NCBI GenBank assembly: GCA_032158125.1
Contig: JASKOT010000017.1
Location: 248,001 to 312,000, forward strand
Source of the DNA: Papiliotrema nemorosa
Taxonomy: Eukaryota > Basidiomycota > Tremellomycetes > Tremellales > Rhynchogastremaceae
Length of the DNA: 64,000 nt
Direction: 5' to 3'
Shown piece after piece: positions 1 through 9,949 of the stretch (positions are counted from its first letter, which is position 1; each line of letters begins with the position of its first letter). The notes under the pieces are model-generated. The model was given only the letters and a program-made list of their open reading frames with translations, ran no database searches and was not told where the DNA came from. The translations under genes and the position numbers were made by a program.

Positions 1-223
1 ACGAGGCTCTAGTCACAGTGTGGTCTGCGCCGAATTACTGTTATCGATGTGGCAACTCTGCGTCGATCATGCAGGTGGACGAGAATGGAGGGGTCAATTT
101 CAAAGTGTACGAGGCGGCGGCAGAGAACAACACGGATCAGAGGAATCCAGCATTGAGGAGAATGGTGCGTTTCAATCCAGACAACGGCGCTAACGACAGG
201 GCGCTCCATCATATTTCGTCTGA
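1..223 (+). CDS. PPG1: PP2A-like Ser/Thr phosphatase catalytic subunit, C-terminal end (PPG1-type), partial
   Basis: This is the last part of a PPP-family metallophosphatase; the 5' end lies outside the window. In frame from base 3 it reads the hallmark VWSAPNYCYRCGN, the C-terminal active-site strand of PP2A, PP4, PP6 and PPG1 enzymes. The ending FKVYEAAAEN fits PPG1 better than PP2A or PP6, but so short a fragment cannot settle this and the symbol is tentative. Reading straight on gives an unlikely tail. A 35-nt intron (165-199, gtgcgt...gctaacgacag, with a perfect CTAAC branch site) joins RRM to GAPSYFV and a stop at 221-223. That restores the short YFx tail typical of the family, with Val rather than the usual Leu as last residue. 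The neighbour KRR1 is convergent, only 38 bp away. Confidence 0.85.
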
Positions 224-260
224 CATGTCATCATATTGCATATAGTACCATCTACGCGTC

Positions 261-1633
<1,373 letters not shown>

Positions 1634-1919
1634 GATGATTCAAGGAGAAGACTGAAATGTGGTGCAGAAGGTGAACGTCGAAAGATCCAAAATTGGGCTG
1701 ACTCGGATCCGAAGGTGTACTGGGTGGCGAAGTGTGCGGCGGTTCTCTGTAGTGGCAAACACCTAGTTCTTCGGCAGAGGAGATCGAGCCTGGAGCGGGC
1801 AGAGCTGAGGGTCATACCTACGTAAAGACGGTGAAGGGAGTCACTGGTGTATATATACCCCTGCATGTACTCCCGCTGACCCTATCTAGCTACGTGAGAT
1901 GACGGCAGCCGCACACCCT

Positions 1920-2618
1920 TCACTCGTCATCAACCCAGGTTCCTTCCTTCCATCGGATCTCGCTCAAAGACCAGCTATCATCCACAGCGACGATAGGTTT
2001 CATGGTGCTGGTGATATCCGTGCAAATTAATTCATCCTGCTTCACTTCCCAGACAGAGGTGACACACCATTCTCGTGTACCTTCACCTATGAACGATGCC
2101 GCGGCAGCGTTTTCGTGTATGTGTGGAAGGCCATGGCAGACCTCCAGTCGGGGTTTGACAAGCTCTGACAAGCCCCCCAGGAGTCTCTTGAAAGCCTCTC
2201 TCTGCTCTCGGTCCACCAGAGCGAAGTGGGATTCACTGAGAGTGACCCCTTCGGAAAATCGAGGGCCGGCCAAGAGTCCTGGTTTGACAAAGTAGGCGCC
2301 ATTCAATGTAGGGAGACATCTCATTGGCTCAAAGGTCCCCGTGCCCCAAGTGAGCATGTTCAGCTGATCGCCAATTTTACTCCAAAGTGACTGGATATCG
2401 TCTTGAGTCGTCTCTGATCCACCTTGTGGACGGGTGAGGTGGACGGCGCTCCAAATCGTCTTGAAGCAACGTCCATCGGACAGAAATGTACGCCACACAA
2501 GCGGTTCGATACAGATTTGCGCGTTCTGAGTATGTTGAGTCTGATCTGACAGGTCACCCTGCGAACCCCTGGTGTCAGCGGTAGGTTCTGTTTCAGCTTT
2601 GCTCGATCTCAATCTCAT
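1920..2618 (-). CDS. Hypothetical intronless protein, 232 aa
   Basis: A single open frame of 232 codons starts at an ATG (2618). I do not recognise the product. It is acidic in places, contains several Trp residues (for example VWRTFLSDGRCFKTIWSAVH), and has no signal peptide, membrane segment or known motif. It is unusual here in lacking introns, because nearly every conserved gene in the window has several. It sits between KRR1 (ATG at 1633) and a decayed zinc transporter. An open frame this long with a protein-like composition argues for a real or recently active gene. It may be a lineage-specific orphan or a remnant. A weak, by-eye resemblance to the other orphan at 8464-9048 is discussed under findings. 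Confidence 0.5.
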   Translation of the reverse strand: MRLRSSKAETEPTADTRGSQGDLSDQTQHTQNAQICIEPLVWRTFLSDGRCFKTIWSAVHLTRPQGGSETTQDDIQSLWSKIGDQLNMLTWGTGTFEPMRCLPTLNGAYFVKPGLLAGPRFSEGVTLSESHFALVDREQREAFKRLLGGLSELVKPRLEVCHGLPHIHENAAAASFIGEGTREWCVTSVWEVKQDELICTDITSTMKPIVAVDDSWSLSEIRWKEGTWVDDE

Positions 2619-2889
2619 TTTTCAATGATGATTCAGATGTCTTGAACTTGCAGAAGGAGGGAATGATGGTTGAGCAGAAAGCGAGGAATAGAATCGGTGG
2701 CAGTGCTTGTCATCTCTATCAAAACCAGAGCATTCGGTTTCGGGGTGTGCATGAAAGGAACGCCGTAAGAGCGAATAATGCTGATCCTTTCTTGTCGTCT
2801 AGCTGAGCCGGGCAAGAATGAGGCGAGCAAGCGAATGCACATGGCCAAGATGAAATCAGTCGAAAAGGAAATCAGCCAAAAAGGCCACC

Positions 2890-4362
2890 TTGTAGACGGT
2901 GATCTCTCTGAACGTCTTGCGAACACCTGCGTCTTCCAGGGTTTTCTACTTTTTGCTTCTCAACCTGGCGTACATGTGTCTCCAGATGGCTTATGGAGTC
3001 TTGACTAATCTTCTTGGACTAGTGGCATGTGGGGCTTCTACTCTCCTTTCATCCCGGCTAACCCCGCAGCTATTCACAAGCTCTTTGATTGCTTGGGGCG
3101 CGGTGTTGGCCTATGGGCTTCAGTCGCCGTTACATGAAAAACGATGGTAAGTATATCTACCGCCATGCCCAGGTGGAAACTTTGAGTGGCGTTGGTCATG
3201 GCATGTCAAAGTGTAGACTATGCTAAACTGAAAGGCTGCTTCCTCATTCTTATTTCCAACTTCATCATTACCGAAGCCGTACAAAGAGTGTACGGTTGGT
3301 TCTTGCGGTACAAATGATGTCTGATCGTGATATCGACGCACCTGAAGTGGACACTCGACAACGACTCCTGATATCTACTATTGGTCTGTTGATTGATCTG
3401 TGGGGAATGTACGCGACCTGTGGACATCATCACCATGGATCCTTGCGTCCTCATGGTCATGATCATGGACACGGGGTTCCATCACATAAACACTTGCACG
3501 CCCGCGTGCATGAGAGACAGGTGAGTGAAGCACAAGATTGCGCTCATGTCAAGGAGGATCATCGGCATCTGGATGGACATGCTCACGTGGCGCTACTCAT
3601 CTCGATTAGGACACTTCAGTGACAAAGGTACAGTATGCTTCCAGCGCGATGCGAAAGCCAAACTACAACTGAGCTCAGACCGGAAGCGCTACATACGACA
3701 TGCATGACATGCACGACCCGCACGATCACGCTCATCATCACGGTCATCACGATCTCCATTCTCGCGACCACGGCCATCCGCATTCAGAATCGCAAACACA
3801 CACTCAAGCTCAACCTCACACTCGCACTCACACTCGCACTCACACTCGCACTCGCACTCACACTCACACTCACAGTCACCACGACGGCCAATCGCACGAT
3901 CATGCCCATTCTCTCAACAAGCGTGAGGTATTCCTGCATGTCTTTTCGGTGAGTCCATGGGGGACAGACCCAGTTTAAGCGCTGATGTGGGCAGAACACT
4001 CTGGGCGGCGTCGGTGTCATGATCTCCACCCGTCTTATACGTTGGACAGGATGGACGGGGTTCGGCCTCTTTGCCAGTTTGTCTATCGCCGCATTGTAAA
4101 TGGCTTCAGTCATACTTCTCGTCATTGACCTCGGCAAGGTGTTGTGTCTTGATGTGGGGTCAGACAGCGAGGAGCAGATCCGCATGGCAGTGTCAGGTAA
4201 ATTGCTGTTCGGCCAAGTCTAACGTTAATCGTCCGGCATCAACGGACTGTCGAATTATGCATCGGCGCGCTTTTGGCATTGGGGTCAAGGCGAACTCAGT
4301 GGATCGATCCATAATCAACTGGCCCAATCTCCATCGACCATCGATGTAAGGTTTGGTGGAGT
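2890..4362 (+). pseudogene. Decayed CDF/ZnT-family zinc transporter (MSC2/ZnT5-like)
   Basis: Fragments of an MSC2/ZnT5-like cation-diffusion facilitator occur in the right order. They are VLRTPASSRVFYFLLLNLAY (about 2905), AIHKLFDCLGRGVGLWASVA (about 3069), KNDGKYIYRHAQVETLSG (about 3138), CFLILISNFIITEAVQRVY (about 3237), a His-rich loop (about 3425-3910), VFLHVFS joined to NTLGGVGVMISTRLIRWTGW (about 3930-4060), ILLVIDLGKVLCLDVGSDSE and INGLSNYASARFWHWGQGEL (about 4230-4300). The frame is broken. There is a shift between ASVAV and KNDGKY, a TAA inside the IAAL/MASV helix near 4096, no AG acceptor before the APEVDTRQ exon, none before the INGLSNYA exon, and a GC instead of GT donor near 3201. 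The second zinc-site motif HxxxD reads HVFSN, so the metal ligand Asp is Asn. The N-terminal membrane domain of MSC2-type proteins is not visible upstream. No functional product is expected. Confidence 0.85.
3817..3878 (+). repeat. ACTCRC hexamer microsatellite encoding His/Thr repeats
   Basis: Degenerate tandem copies of cactcg/cactca lie inside the former His-rich cytosolic loop of the zinc-transporter pseudogene. In one frame they give alternating His and Thr. Slippage here probably followed loss of selection on loop length. Confidence 0.75.
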
Positions 4363-5033
4363 GTATACATAAGTACCTTTGGGTGGTGAGATGAAAAAGT
4401 GACGAGCTAGTCGCCGTAGTCTGCCGCTACAGACGGTACCGGAGAGGCGCAGACCTAGGTGATAAAGTTCGATGGGAGTCGGGTGGTGTAAATAGATATG
4501 GCTATAATGTATGGTATTGGTAACGGGTGCCAAGCGAAAAAGGTCAAACAAGCCATTATTGTCCATGAGGGTGAGAGACGATTGTGGGAATCAAATCCCG
4601 CCCGGAGGACGAAATTAAGGTTGATGTAAACAAGATACAGTAGGAACGCCAAGGGGAGGAAAAGGTACCGATTTTCCGCGATGTCTGCCGTTTTGTCACC
4701 GGTCCGGGTGTGGCAGACTGACTGAGTGACCTTGCGACCGTCACATACATTTCGAGAAGGTTGAGCAAGCAGGGCAAGAGGGAAGAGGAAAGAGACGGTC
4801 CTTCTGATTCCAAACATCCAAGCATCATCGACAGAGACTGCACCTTGTGTTTACACCGTCCCCGAACTACATATACTGTAAAATCCACCTCTATAACATC
4901 AAACATTCATTCTCTTCTTCTCAACCCCTTCTTCTCGGACACTTTCCCCATTCATTCGTCCATTCTCTGATCTCTTGTATCTACCAATCGGATCATCTCA
5001 CCTTACCTACACACTCTACACCTCACAACCACC
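4363..5033. other. Intergenic, upstream region of secreted-protein gene
   Basis: No supported gene. The last 150 bp are pyrimidine-rich (many tct and cac runs), as expected of a promoter and 5' leader, with a TATA-like catatac near 4868. Minus-strand open frames here are short and mutually overlapping, with no protein-like features. Confidence 0.6.
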
Positions 5034-6354
5034 ATGTTCAGCGTATCCACACTCGTTTTGCTTTATCTCGCCGCTGCTGGCGCAAGCACCAACGCCTACA
5101 CCCTGCCTCTCCACCAGACCACACCGACCACGACCTCCCTGGCTCAATTTGACCCGACAAAACCACTCACTCCGATTCACTATGGTCAGGTAAAGAGAAG
5201 CGGTCATTGCGTTACAAACGCCGAATGCCTCAGAAAGCGATTACCACTTCGACCTGCACAAACTAAAAGGGCTCACAAGGCTTTGGCACCCAGACAATCG
5301 GCCTGTACACCTTCGTAAGTGAGCTCTGACTCTTCTTCATCCTTTCCCCCAAAGTTTCCAAGCGAAAAGATCCTGATCCACAGCACATTCTCTGGAGCGA
5401 TTCAAATTGTCCGATTGTCCGATTCTTCCGACCAAGGATACATTCAACCCCTCAACGGCGACACGCTCTACTACGCCTCTGTAAGTACATTCCCACCGAC
5501 ATATAGGATCTGATCCCTGACTATAGCCTGACCTGACCACCGCCGCCACCTTTAGCTTCGCCACGTGCCTCGACTCGAACGGTCAAAGCAACGCGCCATT
5601 CAACATTGACGTCGCTCAAGCTCCCAGCGGCTACCCCTTCTTTTCTTTTGGTGAGTCTACTGAAGGCGACTGGTGTCCTAAGCACGGATAATTCAGGTGT
5701 TAATTTCAGCTGCGGGTTACGCAAACATAGAGCCCGTCAACGATCTCTCACCGGCAACTTTCAAGTGAGTCGACGTGACACGTCGATCCGTCCACGTCTG
5801 TAGCAGACTCTCATGCTTAGCTACCTCTGGGGCACCAACTCTATCGCGCAAAGTGAGTTGTCTTTACCTTTGCGTCTTTACCATGCCATGTCCCAAAATG
5901 AACGAGTCCATGTCTAATCTCAGCTGCCGTCTTCTCGGGCCCACAACAGATTGACAATCTCGCGACCGGCGAGGGATCCAACCTCTACATCGAGAGCGCA
6001 GTGGTATGTCAAAGAAACTTTAAAACTATACTTTTTACCATACATCGGTCTCCTGACAACCAGTGGCGATTCAACAGCAATACCGGAAGGCTCACCGTCA
6101 ACTGGGTGAACACGGACGATACGACCGTCGTCGGTCCATTGTCACATACCCTTTGTGAGTTTTGAGTTCTTAGCCATAGACCAAGACTGACACGTTTTAG
6201 ACGACGGATATTACGTCGCCTCGACCGCCAATCTCACCGCATTCGATGAGGTAGCGGGAGGATCAGGGGAGGAAGTCGTGAGTAAACCGCCAGCTGAATT
6301 TTTACTACCAAAGCAATCAACTGATCCTCACAGGGTTTGTTCCTCACGATCTGA
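5034..6354 (+). CDS. Secreted protein of unknown function, nine exons
   Basis: Exons 5034-5314, 5363-5480, 5527-5650, 5710-5764, 5821-5852, 5924-6003, 6064-6154, 6201-6277 and 6334-6354 join to a 292-residue frame that closes exactly. All introns are GT-AG, 46-71 nt. Residues 1-22 form a classical signal peptide (MFSVSTLVLLYLAAAGAS). A basic stretch with KR and PR pairs follows (about residues 55-90) and could be cut by a Kex2-like protease. The remaining ~200 residues look like a beta-rich globular domain (YIQPLNGDTLYY, FSFATCLDSNGQSN, LYIESAVWRFNSNTGRLTVN) and end GLFLTI with no GPI signal. I do not recognise the family. A secreted, possibly proprotein-processed extracellular protein is inferred. 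Its position in an accessory stretch next to a pseudogene is consistent with a lineage-variable gene. Confidence 0.82.
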
Positions 6355-7367
6355 TTTGCGGTCATCTAATGATCTGGTCACGTACCTTCATTGCGTAGAC
6401 TCCATTTGAATTACCCAAATTCTCCGTATCCGAGTCCAAATTACAGCCTTTTTATCTCTTCCAAATTAATTCTGGGCATGCCGTTTTCTTTATACCCAAC
6501 TGCTAGATTCCCTCTATACGTCTAATGAAAGGACAATGTTATATACCTACATGCGTCTATGGGTTGTGTGAAAAGTGAAGCGGTGGGCTTATCTGATAGG
6601 TTCCCGACTTGTGTTCCCCAGCAGGTTTAGTCAAGTGATCTGGCTTAATCTTTACGCAAAGATCCCGTCAACATACCGACTTCCTCTCTCACCTCTCTTC
6701 TATGATCGTATATCGTTGTGCGATCCGATTCGCAACCTGCTTTACAGACAATGTCAGATACAATAACGCATATGTCCATTATCGTCTCAGCCCCATCTTC
6801 ACACCGCGACCGCGGTCCATTGTCAATGATACTGATATTCTTTCGCACCCAAACTCCCTTACTCCCTCACAATCACCCACACTCTCTGCCACAGGACAGT
6901 CGAGTCGGGGTACCAGAAGATTTGGACCTCTTCATCCACATCAACAGTCTCGATAGGAGGCAAGCTCGCCCCCCTTTCGCTGGGTCGTCGAATCACCGAA
7001 CTGGCATCCAATGATCACTGCAATACTTCATTCACCTCAAGTCGGTCAAGTGTGCCACTCCGATTCGATTCCGCAAAACACGCTACAGTCAGCTCAATTC
7101 CCATCTCAAAGGAAATAACTCTGGTCACGGACAATTGTATGACAACCTGCGTCCATCTGCTCGTCACTCAGCCTTCCTGCTCGAAGCAGGGTAAGCGAGA
7201 TGGTGGTACCGAGTAGACCCGTCGCGTCCGCAGCGATGTGATATACTGGAGCGAGACTGTATACACGGGAAAAGACCGAAGTCGTAAGATCCTCAGCAGT
7301 GTTGAAGCCGATGAGACCACTATCCCCATCTTGGCACACCTCTCAGCCTTTTCCGCCGGTGCCATCG
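6355..7367. other. Gene-poor stretch, possible coding relics
   Basis: No gene can be supported in about 1 kb. The minus strand between roughly 7110 and 7340 has a protein-like run (including TTSVFSRVYSLAPVYHIAAD) with no credible start. It could be a downstream exon or a relic of the ORF at 7368-8330. The plus strand has a short frame ending near 7014 that I cannot identify. No repeats or transposon ends were seen. Confidence 0.5.
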
Positions 7368-8330
7368 CTAGTGTGACGAGGAGCTTTGATTTTTCCATGT
7401 CACGCACCAAGTGAGAAATTTGTGCTTAGTTCCTTGCCCCTTGAAACACCCACTAGGTCTGACATCGGACAGAACGTTCCGAATCTTCGGGTCGTTTGTT
7501 GCTGGGTCTCGAAGGTACGCCTTGAAATTGTCGGCATGACGGGAACAGGAAACACACTGATACCACTCCGACACGGTAATCTCGGAGAAGAGCATATCGA
7601 GGCTAAAAGCCCGGTGTGCCGGTGACAAGATAGATCTTTTTCCATCGCTGTTGTTGAACGCCCTGCTGATGGCCCGGTACATTGTGACGATTCGAGCATT
7701 CTTCTCACTATTAATCAGCAAGCTTGATAAAAGCGTGCTCCTCCGCATTGAGGATGTCACATCTGCGACATCGGCCTGAGCCGTATGATTGTCCGAGGCA
7801 AGGTTTGTTCCAGGTTGGAAGAGTGCAGCACGCGCCTCTTTTGCCGGGACGACTGGTACTTGAGCTTCTGTATGCTCGGTGACCGTGATCTTCCGATTCG
7901 TAGAATTTCCGGTATACGTAGATGCAAGACGTTCACTGAGCCCCATGATGAACTGGCTGAGAGCGTTTTCCGAGATTTCGGGCAGATTGAGAATCTTGAC
8001 TGTCTTTCTCTTGTTGATACTGGTATGGACGGCGACCGATGACACCTTGACATGACCTTCAGCGACCAAGTGATCAACATGACGGTATACGATTGCGCGA
8101 TCCATCTGTGTTGGCTTCAAGTCTGTGCGTGGGAGATCTGTCCCTACAAGGCGTTTCGCACACGCATACTGGGCAGATCCCAAACGACTGAATTTACAGA
8201 TTCCGCTGCATTCGCCTTTGAGAGCGTAATGGGGGTTCGTCCTGGAACAGAGCAGCTGTACACGACTAGAGCGTGATTTTTGTCGAGTCGTCACAGCAAG
8301 TTCATCAAGAACATCCTCTGCGCAGAACAT
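7368..8330 (-). CDS. Intronless ORF with a TFIIIC-like winged-helix segment, possibly a truncated relic
   Basis: One open frame of 320 codons from ATG 8330. Residues about 70-135 contain TQMDRAIVYRHVDHLVAEGH followed by KVSSVAV and KRKTVKILNLPE. This pattern (conserved basic and hydrophobic helix, then a strand ending in ILNLP) resembles the extended winged-helix region of the largest TFIIIC subunit (yeast Tfc3/tau138). The true TFC3 protein is several times longer, and none of its B-block domain is evident here. The rest is unrecognised. Possibilities are a truncated duplicate of TFC3, a distinct small DNA-binding protein, or a dying gene. It lies between two gene-poor stretches in the accessory part of the window. 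Confidence 0.45.
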   Translation of the reverse strand: MFCAEDVLDELAVTTRQKSRSSRVQLLCSRTNPHYALKGECSGICKFSRLGSAQYACAKRLVGTDLPRTDLKPTQMDRAIVYRHVDHLVAEGHVKVSSVAVHTSINKRKTVKILNLPEISENALSQFIMGLSERLASTYTGNSTNRKITVTEHTEAQVPVVPAKEARAALFQPGTNLASDNHTAQADVADVTSSMRRSTLLSSLLINSEKNARIVTMYRAISRAFNNSDGKRSILSPAHRAFSLDMLFSEITVSEWYQCVSCSRHADNFKAYLRDPATNDPKIRNVLSDVRPSGCFKGQGTKHKFLTWCVTWKNQSSSSH

Positions 8331-8463
8331 GCAAGAAGTGCACTGTGTGCCATCAAAGAGGTCTATCGTCCCACAGCGTTATTTTTTGTTCAACACAAAA
8401 AGATCGTGACATATTTCACTCGTTCACATACCCCCTATGTCCCGCGTTACCTCGACCGCTGCA

Positions 8464-9048
8464 TCACTTCCATCGCTGCTCCCATGCAGAATTAAGAAAG
8501 AGACCACCCATAGTATTCGAACCTTTTCTTCCATCGTGAGTCCTCACACTCTGAATGAAGAATGGATGGGACTTTCTACCCACAGTGCCGGATGCCTCGA
8601 AATCCACGTTACTAACGACGAGGAGCCGAGCATGACGGCCATGCCCTACAGACATTGTCTCTGGAAGCAGCTCACGTAGAGATCTCACAGCGCTTTCAGC
8701 CCATAGAGTGAAAATGGGAGTCGTCTCCTGACTCCAACCCCCTGTTCCATCGGCTTCGGAAAAATGATCACCGGCAGAAAACACCTTGGCCGCATTCTTC
8801 TTGGTCAACGTCTTCACGAAGATATCCCACAGTGCCGTGTTGACGTTGCTCTTGAGAGTGTCAGACTCATCGTCAGCTTCTTGCGCGCCCACAACATAGA
8901 CGTCGCCCCATATGCACTTGTACGATGTGGAGGATTGGTAGGTAGTATGAGCATACTCTGTGGGAACAACCCACACGGTGATTTCGGAATGTTGAGCAGA
9001 TGCACTCGGCACGGTGATCTCGCGGTCGTGTTGACTCTTGCGGGGCAT
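8464..9048 (-). CDS. Hypothetical intronless protein, 194 aa
   Basis: A single open frame from ATG 9048. The first 30 residues are polar, followed by a compact, probably globular region (CIWGDVYVVGAQEADDESD, LWAESAVRSLRELLPETM, HARLLVVSNVDFEASG). No signal peptide, membrane helix or known motif was found. It is intronless, like the orphan at 1920-2618. It starts about 900 bp upstream of, and divergent from, the membrane-protein gene at 9950. I do not assign a function. Confidence 0.45.
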   Translation of the reverse strand: MPRKSQHDREITVPSASAQHSEITVWVVPTEYAHTTYQSSTSYKCIWGDVYVVGAQEADDESDTLKSNVNTALWDIFVKTLTKKNAAKVFSAGDHFSEADGTGGWSQETTPIFTLWAESAVRSLRELLPETMSVGHGRHARLLVVSNVDFEASGTVGRKSHPFFIQSVRTHDGRKGSNTMGGLFLNSAWEQRWK

Positions 9049-9949
9049 GTCGTGTCCAGATGACAGTCAAGAGGCTCCACTGTCAGCAGAATAGAAGGAA
9101 TCTGTTGGATTACGGTGAAAGACAGATTAGATCTTGGTTCGATGTACCGATGCGCATGAGCATACAAAGATAGGTTATCCTTTGATTCTGCTTGATTTTC
9201 ACATTTACATCTGAGAAGCATTCATGAGAAGACCAGAATTGCGCGAAGCTTTGTGGTAACAGAAGAGAGAAGAGCCGAAAAGACGAGAAGCAAATGTGAA
9301 ACGCGAAAGGGGGTTCAGGGTGACTCTTAAATGACCTCTTTGAACCGTTTTAGGCTTGTTTTGGACCCTGACGATAGAGGGAGAGAAAAATCAAAACACA
9401 CGCGTCGAGAGAGGGGGGAGGGGGGGGATGCACTGGGCATGGTCAACCAAACCTCGATCCAATTCACCCTCATCCTCATCCACCCTTACATCTCACACCC
9501 TGCTCCTCGTCAACAACAACAACACCGCAGGTCGGTGTAGACAGTCTCCCCCTTTGACGAACTACACTCTTTGTCTCCTCTTCCTGCGCAAGACACTCGT
9601 GATTGAGAGGACACGAAATCTCAAACACGCCCCGCTTTGACCTTGCTGGCCTCTCCCCCGTTTGTCAACCCCCCTCGATTTGGGGATTGTTTTGTCCCGG
9701 ACCTCCCCCTTTGGCTTCATCTCTCAACCTCGACGTTATTGTCATCATCAAACCCTTCCTCACCCATCGCCAGACCTCTATCATCCACCACATTCTCTCG
9801 CTCCCATCCGACAGCCCTATCAAACTACTCGACACTCTTTCCCATATCTCGACCATACCATTCTGACAACTCTATAGGCTTGACGCCTCGACATTCAATT
9901 GACACACACCCTTCACTAGGACCTCTGCATCACAACAGCACGCCTCGTC
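9049..9949. promoter_or_regulatory. Divergent intergenic region with a G-rich tract and pyrimidine-rich leader
   Basis: About 900 bp between divergent genes. A G6-A-G8 tract at 9413-9427 could form a G-quadruplex on the plus strand. From about 9450 to 9940 the plus strand is strongly C/T-rich with caac repeats (9517-9528), typical of a long fungal promoter and 5' leader for the gene starting at 9950. No credible coding sequence was seen. Confidence 0.55.

Noticed and set aside
2633..2926. 97-codon minus-strand hydrophobic frame
   Set aside because: Antisense to the relic's upstream part; it starts at a non-ATG codon and shows no family motif.
3784..4185. 133-codon minus-strand Ser/Val-rich frame
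   Set aside because: Complement of the His/Thr microsatellite of the zinc-transporter relic.
4455..4906. Overlapping minus-strand frames of about 120 codons
   Set aside because: Composition artefact in a promoter; no protein-like motifs.
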